64,000 bases of DNA from an uncultured Granulosicoccaceae bacterium (lineage in GTDB: Bacteria > Pseudomonadota > Gammaproteobacteria > Granulosicoccales > Granulosicoccaceae), in the NCBI GenBank assembly GCA_937998875.1, contig CALLBO010000032.1:1-64000 (forward strand), written 5' to 3'. Made by a program: the position numbers and the translations under genes. Below the pieces are notes generated by a model. That model saw only the letters and a list, made by a program, of their open reading frames with translations. It ran no database searches and was not told the origin of the DNA. Each line of letters opens with the position of its first letter. Position 1 is the stretch's first letter. This document shows, piece by piece, positions 52,095-61,820 of the stretch.

Positions 52095-53273
52095 ATGACC
52101 TGGGTGCTCTGGGATATTCTTGTACCGCTGATGGCTTCCTTCGCACTTGGAACGCTACTCGGTTGGCTGCTATGGCGCAGGAGCCGGAAGAACCGAAGTG
52201 TCGGCGCTCAAACAGCTGTTGAATCGTCCGGCGATGGGACAACTAGTACGGCTACGAATGCTGAGTTACCCGATAGCGTTGAGACAGAGGGTGAATTTAC
52301 AGCGCAGGAAAGTTCGCCGAATGGCACCGCGCTGCGCGAAATTGAGAAAGCTAACATCACGCTTATCGGTGAACGTGATGAAGCAAATCAAGCACTTGAG
52401 GAGCTTCAACTCGAGGCTGAGAAAATGCAACAAAGAATTAATCAACTCGAGGCGGCGGCTGTACAAGTCACCCGTGCGTCATCGGGTGTTACTACACCTG
52501 TTGCCGCATCACGGCAGCAGGGTGAAACAACACCGGTATTGCAGCCTGACAGGAACGATTCTGAAGCGCTGGAAGCGCTACGCTCTGATACCGAGCAATT
52601 AAGTAGAACCCTTGATCAGGAGAGAAAGGCCAGACGCGCCACGGAACTCGAGCTGCTCAACTTTAAAAACCGACACGATAAACTGGCTAACGACTTTGCA
52701 ACAACCGTCAGCGCAGATGAACACACGAAAACCGTCGCAGAACTCGATGCAGAAATTGAATCTCTCCGACAGCAGCTCGCTCATTATGCTGACCAGAGCG
52801 AGAGCAGCGTTGAGGAAGTAGAAGATGGAGCAGTGCCGGAAACTGATTCGAAAGAGGAATTTGACTCGGGCACGGATCTCAACTTCGCAGACAAACCACA
52901 AATCAGTGTTGCAATGGCAGCTGGCATAGAAAAACCTGCCGAATATCCTGAATCCGTAGAGCCAGAAGAGTCAAAAACAGCTCAGCAGATGTCTCTGAAA
53001 AGCGGCTATATTCCCAAAGGATGGAGTGTCCCCGCTGAGGCTCCATCCGACTCTCAGCGTGATAAGTTGACGGCCATCAAAGGCGTGGGCCCTGTACTTG
53101 AAAAAGCATTGCACGACTGCGGTATCTATTTCTATCGTCAGGTCGCGAGTCTCGATAAAAACGGTATGGAAGAATTACAGCAACAGATTCCGCAGTTTCC
53201 CGGCCGTATAAAACGAGACAAATGGGTACAGCAGGCGAAAGCGCTGCAGCGGAAAAGTACTCAAACAGCCTGA
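52095..53273 (+). CDS. Membrane coiled-coil protein with C-terminal helix-hairpin-helix domain, copy B
   Basis: 392 residues. N-terminal helix WVLWDILVPLMASFALGTLL (3-22) and GWLLWRRSRK, the same start as the protein at 38498. Long coiled coils at about 78-120 and 155-230 (LRSDTEQLSRTLDQERKAR). The C-terminus (about 322-388) is a helix-hairpin-helix type domain: DKLTAIKGVGPVLEKALHDCGIYFYRQVASL. Copy A lacks that domain. It starts 17 bases after the OmpA-domain gene, clearly one operon. Confidence 0.78.
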   Translation: MTWVLWDILVPLMASFALGTLLGWLLWRRSRKNRSVGAQTAVESSGDGTTSTATNAELPDSVETEGEFTAQESSPNGTALREIEKANITLIGERDEANQALEELQLEAEKMQQRINQLEAAAVQVTRASSGVTTPVAASRQQGETTPVLQPDRNDSEALEALRSDTEQLSRTLDQERKARRATELELLNFKNRHDKLANDFATTVSADEHTKTVAELDAEIESLRQQLAHYADQSESSVEEVEDGAVPETDSKEEFDSGTDLNFADKPQISVAMAAGIEKPAEYPESVEPEESKTAQQMSLKSGYIPKGWSVPAEAPSDSQRDKLTAIKGVGPVLEKALHDCGIYFYRQVASLDKNGMEELQQQIPQFPGRIKRDKWVQQAKALQRKSTQTA

Positions 53274-53295
53274 AGCAGCTTCAGCGACTGGAATC

Positions 53296-53328
53296 CGGTA
53301 ACAGGCATTGCAGCTGACTGTGTTACCG
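53296..53328. terminator. Inverted repeat between convergent genes
   Basis: CGGTAACA (53296-53303) and TGTTACCG (53321-53328), 8-bp perfect stem, 17-base loop, no T run. Placed between a plus gene ending at 53273 and the ribokinase gene ending at 53346. A weak terminator at best. Confidence 0.35.
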
Positions 53329-53345
53329 AACTTTACAAACAGCCA

Positions 53346-54236
53346 CTAGCTATGCGCCAGATCAATAACATCCTGAATTGTTGGAATTGCAGCCTGCGCA
53401 CCTGATCTGGTGCAGGCCAAAGCTGCGGCCGCATTAGCAATTTTGCAGGCGTTTTGCAGGGAATTGCCGGTCGAAAGCATAGCGCCAAGAAAGCCTGCGA
53501 AAGTATCTCCGGCACCGACTGTATCAATGGCTTCCACCTTGATACCGGGAAGCGTGAATGACCTTGATTGTTCGTCGATTGCTTCAATGCCTTTGGTTCC
53601 CAGGGTTCTGATTACAGCACTACCGGTAGCAGCACTTATATCAGCTACGCTTGCAGAAGCTAGGTTTAAGTCTGTGGCAAGTTGCTCTGCCTCTGTCTCA
53701 TTTAATATCAGATAGTCGATATCTTTATAAAACGATTTATCGAGTGATTGATAAGGTGCCAGATTGGCAATGGTTCTGGCGTTATATCGCTGAGCGCCTT
53801 TTACAGCTGCAGCGACTGCATCTAACGGACATTCAAGTTGCAGCAGTAGCACATCACCCCTGGTCATTTCCATAGCATGTGCATGCTGTGCGTTAACTGT
53901 ACCGTTAGCACCGGCAATAATGATGATCTGGTTTTCACTATTACTATCGACAAAAACAAATGCACATCCAGTCGGGCCCCGAACAGATTTCACACCAGTT
54001 AGATCAACACCTCCTGCTTTTAGCAGCGACAATGCAGCCTCGGCCACTGAATCCGTGCCGACAGCACCGGTCATCTTCACCTGAGCCCCGGCCCGACTTG
54101 CTGCCAGTGCCTGATTGGCACCTTTACCCCCTGGAGTAAGTACAAGATCACTACCCGCAATAGTTTCTCCCTGCTTAGGCAGCTGCAAAACTGTAACCGA
54201 ATAGTCGATGTTGATAGAACCGAGTACATGAATCAT
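53346..54236 (-). CDS. rbsK: Ribokinase (PfkB family)
   Basis: 296 residues. GGKGANQALAASRAGA (36-50) is the ribokinase substrate-binding block; TVNAQHAHAMEMTRGDVLLLQLE, LNETEAEQLA, and the ATP/anion-hole motif DTVGAGDTFAGFLGAML follow. It phosphorylates ribose or a nucleoside-like sugar. Single gene without transporter nearby. The exact substrate within PfkB is inferred. Confidence 0.87.
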   Translation of the reverse strand: MIHVLGSINIDYSVTVLQLPKQGETIAGSDLVLTPGGKGANQALAASRAGAQVKMTGAVGTDSVAEAALSLLKAGGVDLTGVKSVRGPTGCAFVFVDSNSENQIIIIAGANGTVNAQHAHAMEMTRGDVLLLQLECPLDAVAAAVKGAQRYNARTIANLAPYQSLDKSFYKDIDYLILNETEAEQLATDLNLASASVADISAATGSAVIRTLGTKGIEAIDEQSRSFTLPGIKVEAIDTVGAGDTFAGFLGAMLSTGNSLQNACKIANAAAALACTRSGAQAAIPTIQDVIDLAHS

Positions 54237-54407
54237 GAGAGCACGCTGCGTAGAAACGGATAAACGACCGGATGGGGTATCTTGTATGATACGTTAGCTT
54301 TTTTCCTGTTGCTAAATCACAACCTTCGTAGCGTCTAATGACACACTATTCTGCAGTTATTGTTTGCTTGTTGGTCCAGGTGAGTGGTTTGGGTGATTAA
54401 AGTGGCG

Positions 54408-55649
54408 ATGTCTGGGTCCTCGCAAGTAAGTCGAAGCAGTGTCGGTGCAGTATTGAAACTACCGGCAGCCAGATTACGACGCATTGCCCTGGCGCAGCAG
54501 GGCCTGTTGAATGGCAGGGGTATAAGTTCCGGTAAGTCGGGTGTCGCGGGGGTGATTGGCCATCTCGGGTATGTGCAGATTGATACGATTTCTGTTGTTG
54601 AGCGTGCACACCATCACGTGCTGTGGACGCGATTGAAAAACTATCGACCGGAGTTTCTGGCTACCGCCGTAGCCGAAAAGCATGTATTTGAATACTGGTT
54701 TCATGCGGCAGCCTACCTGCCGATTAATGATTTCCGTTTTGCGCTTCCTCGAATGAATGCCATCAAGGCCGGAGAAAAGCACTGGTTCGACAATATAGAC
54801 AAGAAGCTTTTGCAAACTGTTTACAAGCGAATTGAAACTGAAGGTCCGTTGCGTGCCAGAGATTTTGAAGATTCAAAGAGCACGAACAGTGGCTGGTGGG
54901 ACTGGAAGCCTGCCAAGCAAGCGATTGAAAAGCTCTTCATGCAGGGAGACCTGATGATTGTCGGGCGTGAGGGATTTCAAAAGCGTTATGACTTAACAGA
55001 ACGCGTGTTACCAAACAGTGTCTGCACGAAGACGCCGGACCTGGCAGAGGAGGCTGGATACCTGATTGATACCACACTCAGGGCACACGGGTTTGCAAGT
55101 CTTAAATCTTTTACGTACTTACGTAAGGGTAAAGCGCTGCGGCAAGCGGTTAAAGACTGCATCGAATCACGGCTGGAAAATGGCGCTGTGATAAAAGTAA
55201 TATCGCCGGCAGGAGAGCTGTTTTATTGCGATGCGAAGCTTCTGAACGATAACAGGCGCTCAGCGAACAGGGTGCATTTGCTATCACCGTTCGACAATCT
55301 CGTGATACAGCGTGAACGATGCCGTGGCATTTTTAATTTTGACTACCAGATTGAGTGTTATGTGCCTGCAGCAAAGAGACAGCATGGCTATTTTTGTCTA
55401 CCGATTTTATACAAAGATAGACTTGTCGGACGGCTAGACTGTAAAGCGGATCGTAAAACCCGTGTCCTGCTGCTTCATTACTTGCAATACGATGAGCCGG
55501 ACGATGAGTTTCTGTGGTTACTGGTCGACGCGCTGGAAAGCTTTATGCGTTTTAACTGCTGTGATGCGATAGAAGTCAGGCAGACTGTAAAAGAATCCAG
55601 CGCGAAACCGTTGCGTAAAGCTATTCTTCAACGCGGCATTATCCATTGA
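54408..55649 (+). CDS. YcaQ-like winged-helix DNA glycosylase
   Basis: 413 residues from the ATG at 54408; a GTG at 54384 would add 8. The family core starts at RLRRIALAQQGLL; the active-site type motif QID (57-59) lies in GYVQIDTISVVERAHHHVLW, matching the QxD pattern of YcaQ/AlkZ enzymes that unhook interstrand cross-links. Also FEYWFHAAAYLPI, WWDWKPAKQAIEKLF, LLSPFDNLVIQRERC and the C-terminal RLDCKADR. DNA repair role is inferred. Confidence 0.85.
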   Translation: MSGSSQVSRSSVGAVLKLPAARLRRIALAQQGLLNGRGISSGKSGVAGVIGHLGYVQIDTISVVERAHHHVLWTRLKNYRPEFLATAVAEKHVFEYWFHAAAYLPINDFRFALPRMNAIKAGEKHWFDNIDKKLLQTVYKRIETEGPLRARDFEDSKSTNSGWWDWKPAKQAIEKLFMQGDLMIVGREGFQKRYDLTERVLPNSVCTKTPDLAEEAGYLIDTTLRAHGFASLKSFTYLRKGKALRQAVKDCIESRLENGAVIKVISPAGELFYCDAKLLNDNRRSANRVHLLSPFDNLVIQRERCRGIFNFDYQIECYVPAAKRQHGYFCLPILYKDRLVGRLDCKADRKTRVLLLHYLQYDEPDDEFLWLLVDALESFMRFNCCDAIEVRQTVKESSAKPLRKAILQRGIIH

Positions 55650-55688
55650 ATGCCGCGCCGATGTCCCTTAGTAATACTAATGTGACTC

Positions 55689-56807
55689 TTAAGACGCCAG
55701 TACATCTGCCGGTGCTGTGAAATCCATATTCAAGGCCAGCCCTACCGGCCCGTTGGTCAGTGTGCCTTTGTGAATATTCAATCCTTCAAGCAAATGCGGA
55801 TCGGCAAGACAAGCGTCACGGTAACCTTTATTTGCCAGCGCAAGCGTGAACGGTAACGTGGCGTGATTAAGCGCATGCGCTGATGTACTTGCAACGGCCC
55901 CGGGCATATTTGCCACGCAATAGTGCACGATGTCGTCAACAATATAAGTGGGCTCTTCATGCGTGGTAGCTTTTGAAGTTTCGAAACAACCACCCTGATC
56001 TATTGCCACATCCACGAGGACTGAACCTTTGCGCATGGTTTTTAGCATGTCACGTGTGACGAGTTTCGGTGCTGCCGCACCCGGAATCAGTACCGCTCCA
56101 ATAATGAGGTCACTTTCAGCAACCAGCTTTTCAAGCGCTGCCTTGCTTGAATACACGGTGGAAATTTTGCCGCCAAATTGTGCATCAAGCTCACGCAGCC
56201 TTTCGATTGAACGATCAAGCACAGTAACATTGGCTTGCATACCAACCGCCATTTGAATCGCGTTGGTACCTACCACACCACCTCCGATCACCAGTACGTT
56301 GGCAGGAGCTACACCCGGCACACCGCCGAGTAACTTACCTGAGCCACCGTGGGATTTTTCAAGGCACATAGCACCTGCCTGAATCGACATACGCCCTGCT
56401 ACTTCAGACATTGGCGCAAGCAGTGGCAAACCGCCATCATTGTCAGTCACTGTTTCATAGGCGATGGCGATAGCACCGGAGCTCATCAGTAGATCTGTTT
56501 GTTGTGGATCTGGTGCCAGATGCAAATAAGTGAACAGTACCTGATCAGGACGAAGCATTTTACATTCATCCGGCTGGGGTTCTTTAACCTTGATAATCAT
56601 TTCAGCTTGTTCGAACACTTCCTTTGCGTTCGCAGCGATGGTTGCACCGGCCGCAACATAGGCGTCATCGGACTCGCCGATGCCCTCACCGGCGGTGGTT
56701 TCAACCAGTACCGAATGTCCGTTGGCGATGAGTTCCTGCACGCTTACCGGAGTCAGTCCGACCCGGTACTCGTGGTTCTTAATTTCTTTCGGCAGGCCGA
56801 TTTTCAT
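55689..56807 (-). CDS. ald: Alanine dehydrogenase
   Basis: 372 residues, full length. [20 protein letters not shown] is the N-terminal signature (Arg15), KVKEPQ has the active Lys, TYLHLAP the His, [18 protein letters not shown] is the NAD site, and [14 protein letters not shown] follows. It interconverts alanine and pyruvate plus ammonia with NAD. Divergent from an Lrp-type regulator gene, the usual arrangement when that regulator controls ald. Confidence 0.95.
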   Translation of the reverse strand: MKIGLPKEIKNHEYRVGLTPVSVQELIANGHSVLVETTAGEGIGESDDAYVAAGATIAANAKEVFEQAEMIIKVKEPQPDECKMLRPDQVLFTYLHLAPDPQQTDLLMSSGAIAIAYETVTDNDGGLPLLAPMSEVAGRMSIQAGAMCLEKSHGGSGKLLGGVPGVAPANVLVIGGGVVGTNAIQMAVGMQANVTVLDRSIERLRELDAQFGGKISTVYSSKAALEKLVAESDLIIGAVLIPGAAAPKLVTRDMLKTMRKGSVLVDVAIDQGGCFETSKATTHEEPTYIVDDIVHYCVANMPGAVASTSAHALNHATLPFTLALANKGYRDACLADPHLLEGLNIHKGTLTNGPVGLALNMDFTAPADVLAS

Positions 56808-56994
56808 GATTCTCTCCAGTTAGGGCGTGTCCGGTTCCCGGATAGCGGGACGCGGAAAAATACTGACAATCTAAGAATGGTCGGTAATTTATGGCAGTGT
56901 AGGAGACAATTAGCGAAATATATTGCGGAAATAATTTGATATATAGAATTAAATGCTGCTAAAAGAGAAATTCTAAGGAAAAACGCTGAGTCAG
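56808..56994. promoter_or_regulatory. Shared AT-rich promoter region of ald and the Lrp gene
   Basis: 187 bases between divergent starts. The half nearest the regulator (about 56905-56955) is strongly AT-rich with the repeated form GCGAAATATATTGCGGAAATAA and TTTGATATATAG, the kind of sequence Lrp/AsnC proteins bind. Exact sites cannot be fixed by eye. Confidence 0.45.
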
Positions 56995-57459
56995 ATGAAA
57001 AAACTAGATCGTATTGATCGCCGGATTCTGGATGAACTGCAGAGAAATGCCCGGATCTCGTACGTCGAGCTTGGTGAGCGAGTGGGTTTGAGTACCTCCC
57101 CTTGTCTGGAGCGGGTAAAACGACTGGAGAATGACGGCTACATCGAAGGCTACACAGCGATTTTAAATCCCGAATTAATGAATGCGGGGCTGATGGTCTA
57201 CGTCGAAATCAAGCTCGAATACGACAGTAAAAGCATCTTTGAGAAGTTTAAAAAAGCGGCGTTGCAGATCCCACACCTGTTGGAGTGTCATCTCTTATCC
57301 GGGGATTTTGATTACCTGATGAAGATTCGCGTGGCGGATATGGCCGAGTATCGCCAGCTGCTGGGAGACATTCTGCGCGATCTGCCAGGCGTGAGAGATA
57401 CTCGCTCGTACATCGTGATGGAGATTATCAAAGAGACCACTCGATTGAGCACCAGCTGA
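56995..57459 (+). CDS. Lrp/AsnC-family transcriptional regulator
   Basis: 154 residues. N-terminal helix-turn-helix (KLDRIDRRILDELQRNARISYVELGERVGLS, then SPCLERVKRLENDGYIEGY, 1-55) and C-terminal RAM effector domain (VYVEIKLEYDSK, LECHLLSGDFDYLMKIRVADMAEY). It likely senses an amino acid and controls the divergent ald gene and itself. Confidence 0.93.
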   Translation: MKKLDRIDRRILDELQRNARISYVELGERVGLSTSPCLERVKRLENDGYIEGYTAILNPELMNAGLMVYVEIKLEYDSKSIFEKFKKAALQIPHLLECHLLSGDFDYLMKIRVADMAEYRQLLGDILRDLPGVRDTRSYIVMEIIKETTRLSTS

Positions 57460-57644
57460 GAAAGCAGATTGTCAGGCGTTAGGTATTTATAGACACAAAG
57501 GAATTACATTCGTTTCAAAACTGCGTGCCAGCCATGAGTGTCAAATGGACTATCGTGATTAAATACGCGGAGTGAGAGTGATGGCCTGCAACTCTCATTG
57601 GCCTTTTACAGGCTGGAGAACTTAGCCAAATTCTGTAGTGGTGA

Positions 57645-59045
57645 ATGTATATTTCGCTAAAGACTCGCAACGATATACTTATGAATACAACACCAGACGA
57701 CCCTAGTAAACAATCAAGGCGCCGCCCAGCGCGCCAGTTGCCGGGCGGTGGTTCACTTACGCTGGTACAGCCTCCTGATGCGCATGACCATTTTTTAAAC
57801 GCGATGGAGTTGCGACGTGGTGCAGTTGGAAAGTCGATGGATGAAAGCGCTGCAATAGAGTTGTTTGAAATTGCAGCCGATGATGGCCACCTGGGTGCAA
57901 GTGCAGCGCTTGCGTTGTTGTGCGAAGGCAGACTGCCGCCAGAGGTTTCTGACAAACACTTTGAAAAAGCCCGCAACTGGATCCTTTCAAGCGCTGAGAA
58001 AAACGATCAGTGGGGCTTGTTGTTTCTCGGCATCATGTACTTTGACGGCTATGGTGTGGAGCAAAGTTATGATCGGGCGGCGCAGTATTTTCTTCAAACT
58101 GCAGATCTTGGCAACTCCTGCGCACAGGGGTTCCTCGGTTATATGCACTCAGTGGGTGATGGTGTTCTGCAAAACCGACAGACTGCCGTAAAGTACTATC
58201 GCGCTGCAGCAGATCAGGGACACGTGGTTGCTCAATTTGATCTTGGGGTTTGCTATGCCCAGGGTAAAGGTGTACCGAAAGACAAAAGAGCGGCAGTCAG
58301 CTGGTTTAAACTGGCAGCGGAACGTGGCGATCTGCAGGCACGCGCACTACTGGCAAAAATGTACGCCACAGGCAACATGGTCGAAGCAGACAACGAAGTT
58401 GCAATGAAATGGTTTCATCGAGCAGCTGATGGCGGCCATACCGCATCGCAGTACGACCTGGGTATCTGTTATATCAACGGTGTCGCCGGTTCGCAGGACT
58501 ATGCGGAAGCGATGAAGTGGTTTCGCAAATCGGGTCAGTCCGGGCACTCACTGGCACAACTTAATTATGGCATCGGCTGTGCGCTTGGGCTGGGTATTCC
58601 CAAGGATGTCTATCAGGCGGTTTACTGGTTTAGCATGGCAGCGGATCAGGGTAACGCTGCTGCGCAATATAATCTTGGGCGCATGTACGAGCATGGTCAC
58701 GGAATTGATAAGGACGAACAGGCGGCGATCGAGTGGTATCGCAAGGCTGCTGACCGTGGCAACGTCCGCGCGCAGGTAAACCTGGGACTGCGCTATGGCA
58801 ATGGGCGCGGGATGCAGCAAAACTATAATCGCGCAGCGCGCTGGTTGCGTCGAGCAGCGAAGCAGGGTGATGCGAGAGCTAACTACAATATGGGTGTGCT
58901 TACCCAGAACGGCTGGGGTGTAGCTGCCAGTGAAGCCGGCGCTATCGAATATTTTGAAACTGCAGCAGCTCACGGCAATGCCAAGGCCGAGCGATCGCTA
59001 AGAGCATTGCAACGAGCAGCTCAGCGGGATCCTGCAGAAGTATAG
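57645..59045 (+). CDS. Sel1-repeat (SLR) protein
   Basis: 466 residues from the ATG at 57645; an ATG at 57681 (MNTTPDDPSKQ) is an equal alternative, and neither has a strong ribosome binding site. After a basic, proline-rich start come about ten Sel1 repeats of 36 residues (form A-x-x-W-[FY]-x-x-AADQG-x-x-x-AQ-x-x-LG-x-x-Y-x-x-G-x-G-V), from about 65 to 455. No signal peptide is visible. Such alpha-solenoids act as protein-binding scaffolds; partner unknown. Confidence 0.88.
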   Translation: MYISLKTRNDILMNTTPDDPSKQSRRRPARQLPGGGSLTLVQPPDAHDHFLNAMELRRGAVGKSMDESAAIELFEIAADDGHLGASAALALLCEGRLPPEVSDKHFEKARNWILSSAEKNDQWGLLFLGIMYFDGYGVEQSYDRAAQYFLQTADLGNSCAQGFLGYMHSVGDGVLQNRQTAVKYYRAAADQGHVVAQFDLGVCYAQGKGVPKDKRAAVSWFKLAAERGDLQARALLAKMYATGNMVEADNEVAMKWFHRAADGGHTASQYDLGICYINGVAGSQDYAEAMKWFRKSGQSGHSLAQLNYGIGCALGLGIPKDVYQAVYWFSMAADQGNAAAQYNLGRMYEHGHGIDKDEQAAIEWYRKAADRGNVRAQVNLGLRYGNGRGMQQNYNRAARWLRRAAKQGDARANYNMGVLTQNGWGVAASEAGAIEYFETAAAHGNAKAERSLRALQRAAQRDPAEV

Positions 59046-59054
59046 TGTATCTTT

Positions 59055-59084
59055 ATCACGGATAACACAGCGTTTATCCGTGAT
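59055..59084. terminator. 11-bp hairpin between convergent genes
   Basis: ATCACGGATAA (59055-59065) and TTATCCGTGAT (59074-59084), perfect stem, loop CACAGCGT. It sits between the Sel1-repeat gene and dctM, which converge. T runs are short on both sides, so it may act as a weak terminator or a 3' stabiliser. Confidence 0.55.
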
Positions 59085-59159
59085 TGTTAGCCACCTGCAT
59101 CATCTTCAAGACTGTAAGTGCCCGAATAAGTACGGGCAATTGATCCTGATAAATTAGTT

Positions 59160-61811
59160 CTAGAAGTTTAATGATATATCGCGATGATCTGCATCGCATG
59201 CGGCTACGTACAGCGCTTGCTGCTTTGTGAGGCGTGATTGCTGCCTGATACCGATGGTGGAACGAATTGTCTCTTCATATGAAGCGATCTGTGTTCCCAT
59301 AGCAGCCTGTGCTGTTTCCCGCCATTGCATTTCAGACCGAAACTCTTCTTCCGCATCTTCCAGTGCTTTCAGTGCTTTTTCTTTACTTGGTTTTTTCGCT
59401 CTCAACGCTTTGCGGGCTTTGGAGATGTCTGATTTTATGGCTGATGCACCCTCTACTTCTCCGAAACGTTTGCTGGATGCAGCGAGTTCTTCAATCGTCG
59501 CTTTATCTTCACCGGTTTCAATTAATCCTCTGAGCATTTCGAATTCGTTGTTTAGTGCTTTCAGTGATTCTGTTGCCGCCAGAGTGTTTTGCAACTTTAC
59601 AATCGGCAGATAGCCCTGGTCGGAAGCTTTTCTGAATTCAACTCTCTGTTTGCGCTCCGCCAGTTGTAATTCGGTAAAATCCGCCCGCGCCTGTTCCCAG
59701 TTCTCCGGTGTGGCGGCCTGTATTGCTTCGCGCTCTGCATTGAGTGCTTCGATGTGTTGCATCAACCTGTCTCGATCCGGTGAGTCATTATCCAGTCGGT
59801 CGAAAAGCGTTTGTTCTTCTTCTATTTTCATGTCAATGCTTAGGGTGCTGATACGTATATCGCGCATCTGTTCATGTAATGGTCGAAAGTCAGCCGCGCC
59901 TTCCGCTACAACATTGGCGCTCGCGTTGGCATCAGCCAGCAATCCGATGCTGTTATCGGCATGCTCGAAACTCGCTTCTACCGACTTTGCAAGTTTCTTA
60001 GGCAGGATGCTGAAGTCAAGTGCACGCGTTTCTGCGATGGACGCCTGAAGTGTATCGCCGTTGGTTGTAAACTGTTCGGTAACGTATTGCTCTACACAGT
60101 GACTGAGTTTCGGGTTCCGAGGTGGTGGTGCTGTCTCTGCTGTAAGCTGCAAACGTTTTGGCAGATAGTTAACCAGCTGCGGATAGTAACCGACTATTCC
60201 AAGCGCTGTGATTTGCAGCAGGATAAACGCGATAACACCTTTATACATTTGCACTGTCTTAACAGCAGCTGGCGCTACGCCGCGCATATAAAATAAAGCA
60301 AAACCAAAAGGTGGTGTTAGAAAGGAAGTTTGAATGTTAAGTCCGATCATTACACCCAACCACACGGCTGTGATGTTTGCTGACGGATCGGCCAGCAGAA
60401 TAGGGGCGACTATGGGTACAACAACTACAGCGATCTCAATAAAATCAAGAAAGAAACCCAGTATAAATATAACCGCCATTACAATAACAAACTTGGTCCA
60501 GAACCCCCCCGGCAGTGCGTTTAGGTAGTCCCGTACCAGCTCTTCGCCGCCGAATGCACGGAACGCTGCGGTTAGAATTGCTGCACCCAACAAAATAATA
60601 AAAACCAGCGAAGTGGTTTTTGCTGTCTCTATCATTACTTCGTAGAGAGTGTTATCTATACGCATTACCCTGATGCCGCTCCAAAGCAGTGCGAGCAGAA
60701 GCAGTGCAACAGCAATTATTGCGAGCGTAATACCTAGTCTGTCGTGATCGGTTTTTACATCCTTGATGTTGATGTCAAACAAAAAAAGAATAACGCCGAT
60801 GCCAATTAGTGCGACTGCTGCAAGCAGTGATGGAAGGTACCGGGTTATGCCACCGTCTTTAAGTCTGTAGCCCGCCATTAGCAGCGCACCGGCAGCACCA
60901 ATTGAGCCTGCCTGATTTACCGTTGCCACTCCTGAAATTATGGATCCGAGCACCAGAAAGATCAGCGTCAGTGGTGGCACCAGCGTTATGAATACCTGAC
61001 TCACAAAGCCCTTGCCAAATCCTCCGGCATTTCGCACAACGGGTGCAGACTTCGGGCGTATTAATGCGTAAACCAGGATATACGCCATATACAAAAGCAC
61101 GAGTACGATACCTGGAATAAACGCCCCCAGAAACATCTCGCCGGCACTGGTAGAGCCGACGTCAAACTCTGACGGCATTGTTATCTCGCCGGTAGAAGTT
61201 TTGTATAGAAGTTTGCGTGCAGTGCTTGCCTGGTCTGTGGCGCTGCCCAGTTGATCAGCAAGAATAATAAGCACAATAGACGGGGGAATAATCTGTCCAA
61301 GCGTACCGGATGCGGCGATGGTTCCAGTTGCTAATGAGGGTGAGTAGTTATTACGCAACATAACCGGAAGCGAAATAAGTCCCATGGCAACAACTGTTGC
61401 TCCAACGATCCCTGTAGTGGCAGCTAACAATGCGCCGACGAATACCACAGAGATGCCGAGCCCGCCAGGTACCGGCCCAAAGAGCTGCGCCATGGTCATT
61501 AACAGGTCTTCTGCAATCTTTGAACGTTGCAGCATGATGCCCATGAAAATGAACAGCGGAATAGCAATGAGGGTGTCGCGCTCAACCTCCCAATAGATTC
61601 CACGCAGATTAGTGACACCCGCCGATAACCACTGACTTGGGCCATCCTGTGCGAAGTAAGCATCAACTCCGCCACCAAAAACGTAACCGCAGATTGCAGC
61701 CAGAGCTATGGTGACGATAGCAGCACCTGGTAGTGCAAACGCCACCGGGTAACCAGAGCCTAATGCACAAGCTAATATAATCAGTAACAGCGCGAGAAAT
61801 ACCAGTTCCAT
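59160..61811 (-). CDS. dctM: TRAP transporter large permease with long C-terminal coiled-coil tail
   Basis: 883 residues, about twice the usual 430. Residues 1-552 are the DctM membrane part (GYPVAFALPGAAI, GIMLQRSKIAEDLL, ASGTLGQIIPPSIVLIILADQ, FFLDFIEIAVVVVPIVAPIL, LNIQTSFLTPPFGFALFYMRG), itself enlarged by inserts around 195-225 and 300-380 with extra helices. Residues about 553-883 form a charged, helical, cytoplasmic tail rich in Glu, Ala, Lys and Arg (KIEEEQTLFDRLDND, SKARKALRAKKPSKEKALKALEDAEEEF) that looks like coiled coil. The tail is not part of the family norm. The start is 9 bases after the dctQ stop. Confidence 0.9.
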   Translation of the reverse strand: MELVFLALLLIILACALGSGYPVAFALPGAAIVTIALAAICGYVFGGGVDAYFAQDGPSQWLSAGVTNLRGIYWEVERDTLIAIPLFIFMGIMLQRSKIAEDLLMTMAQLFGPVPGGLGISVVFVGALLAATTGIVGATVVAMGLISLPVMLRNNYSPSLATGTIAASGTLGQIIPPSIVLIILADQLGSATDQASTARKLLYKTSTGEITMPSEFDVGSTSAGEMFLGAFIPGIVLVLLYMAYILVYALIRPKSAPVVRNAGGFGKGFVSQVFITLVPPLTLIFLVLGSIISGVATVNQAGSIGAAGALLMAGYRLKDGGITRYLPSLLAAVALIGIGVILFLFDINIKDVKTDHDRLGITLAIIAVALLLLALLWSGIRVMRIDNTLYEVMIETAKTTSLVFIILLGAAILTAAFRAFGGEELVRDYLNALPGGFWTKFVIVMAVIFILGFFLDFIEIAVVVVPIVAPILLADPSANITAVWLGVMIGLNIQTSFLTPPFGFALFYMRGVAPAAVKTVQMYKGVIAFILLQITALGIVGYYPQLVNYLPKRLQLTAETAPPPRNPKLSHCVEQYVTEQFTTNGDTLQASIAETRALDFSILPKKLAKSVEASFEHADNSIGLLADANASANVVAEGAADFRPLHEQMRDIRISTLSIDMKIEEEQTLFDRLDNDSPDRDRLMQHIEALNAEREAIQAATPENWEQARADFTELQLAERKQRVEFRKASDQGYLPIVKLQNTLAATESLKALNNEFEMLRGLIETGEDKATIEELAASSKRFGEVEGASAIKSDISKARKALRAKKPSKEKALKALEDAEEEFRSEMQWRETAQAAMGTQIASYEETIRSTIGIRQQSRLTKQQALYVAACDADHRDISLNF

Positions 61812-61820
61812 GATTTTCTC

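Noticed and set aside
57515-57976. A 153-codon minus-strand reading opposite the Sel1-repeat gene
   Set aside because: Overlaps the start of a clear repeat protein and shows no family features.
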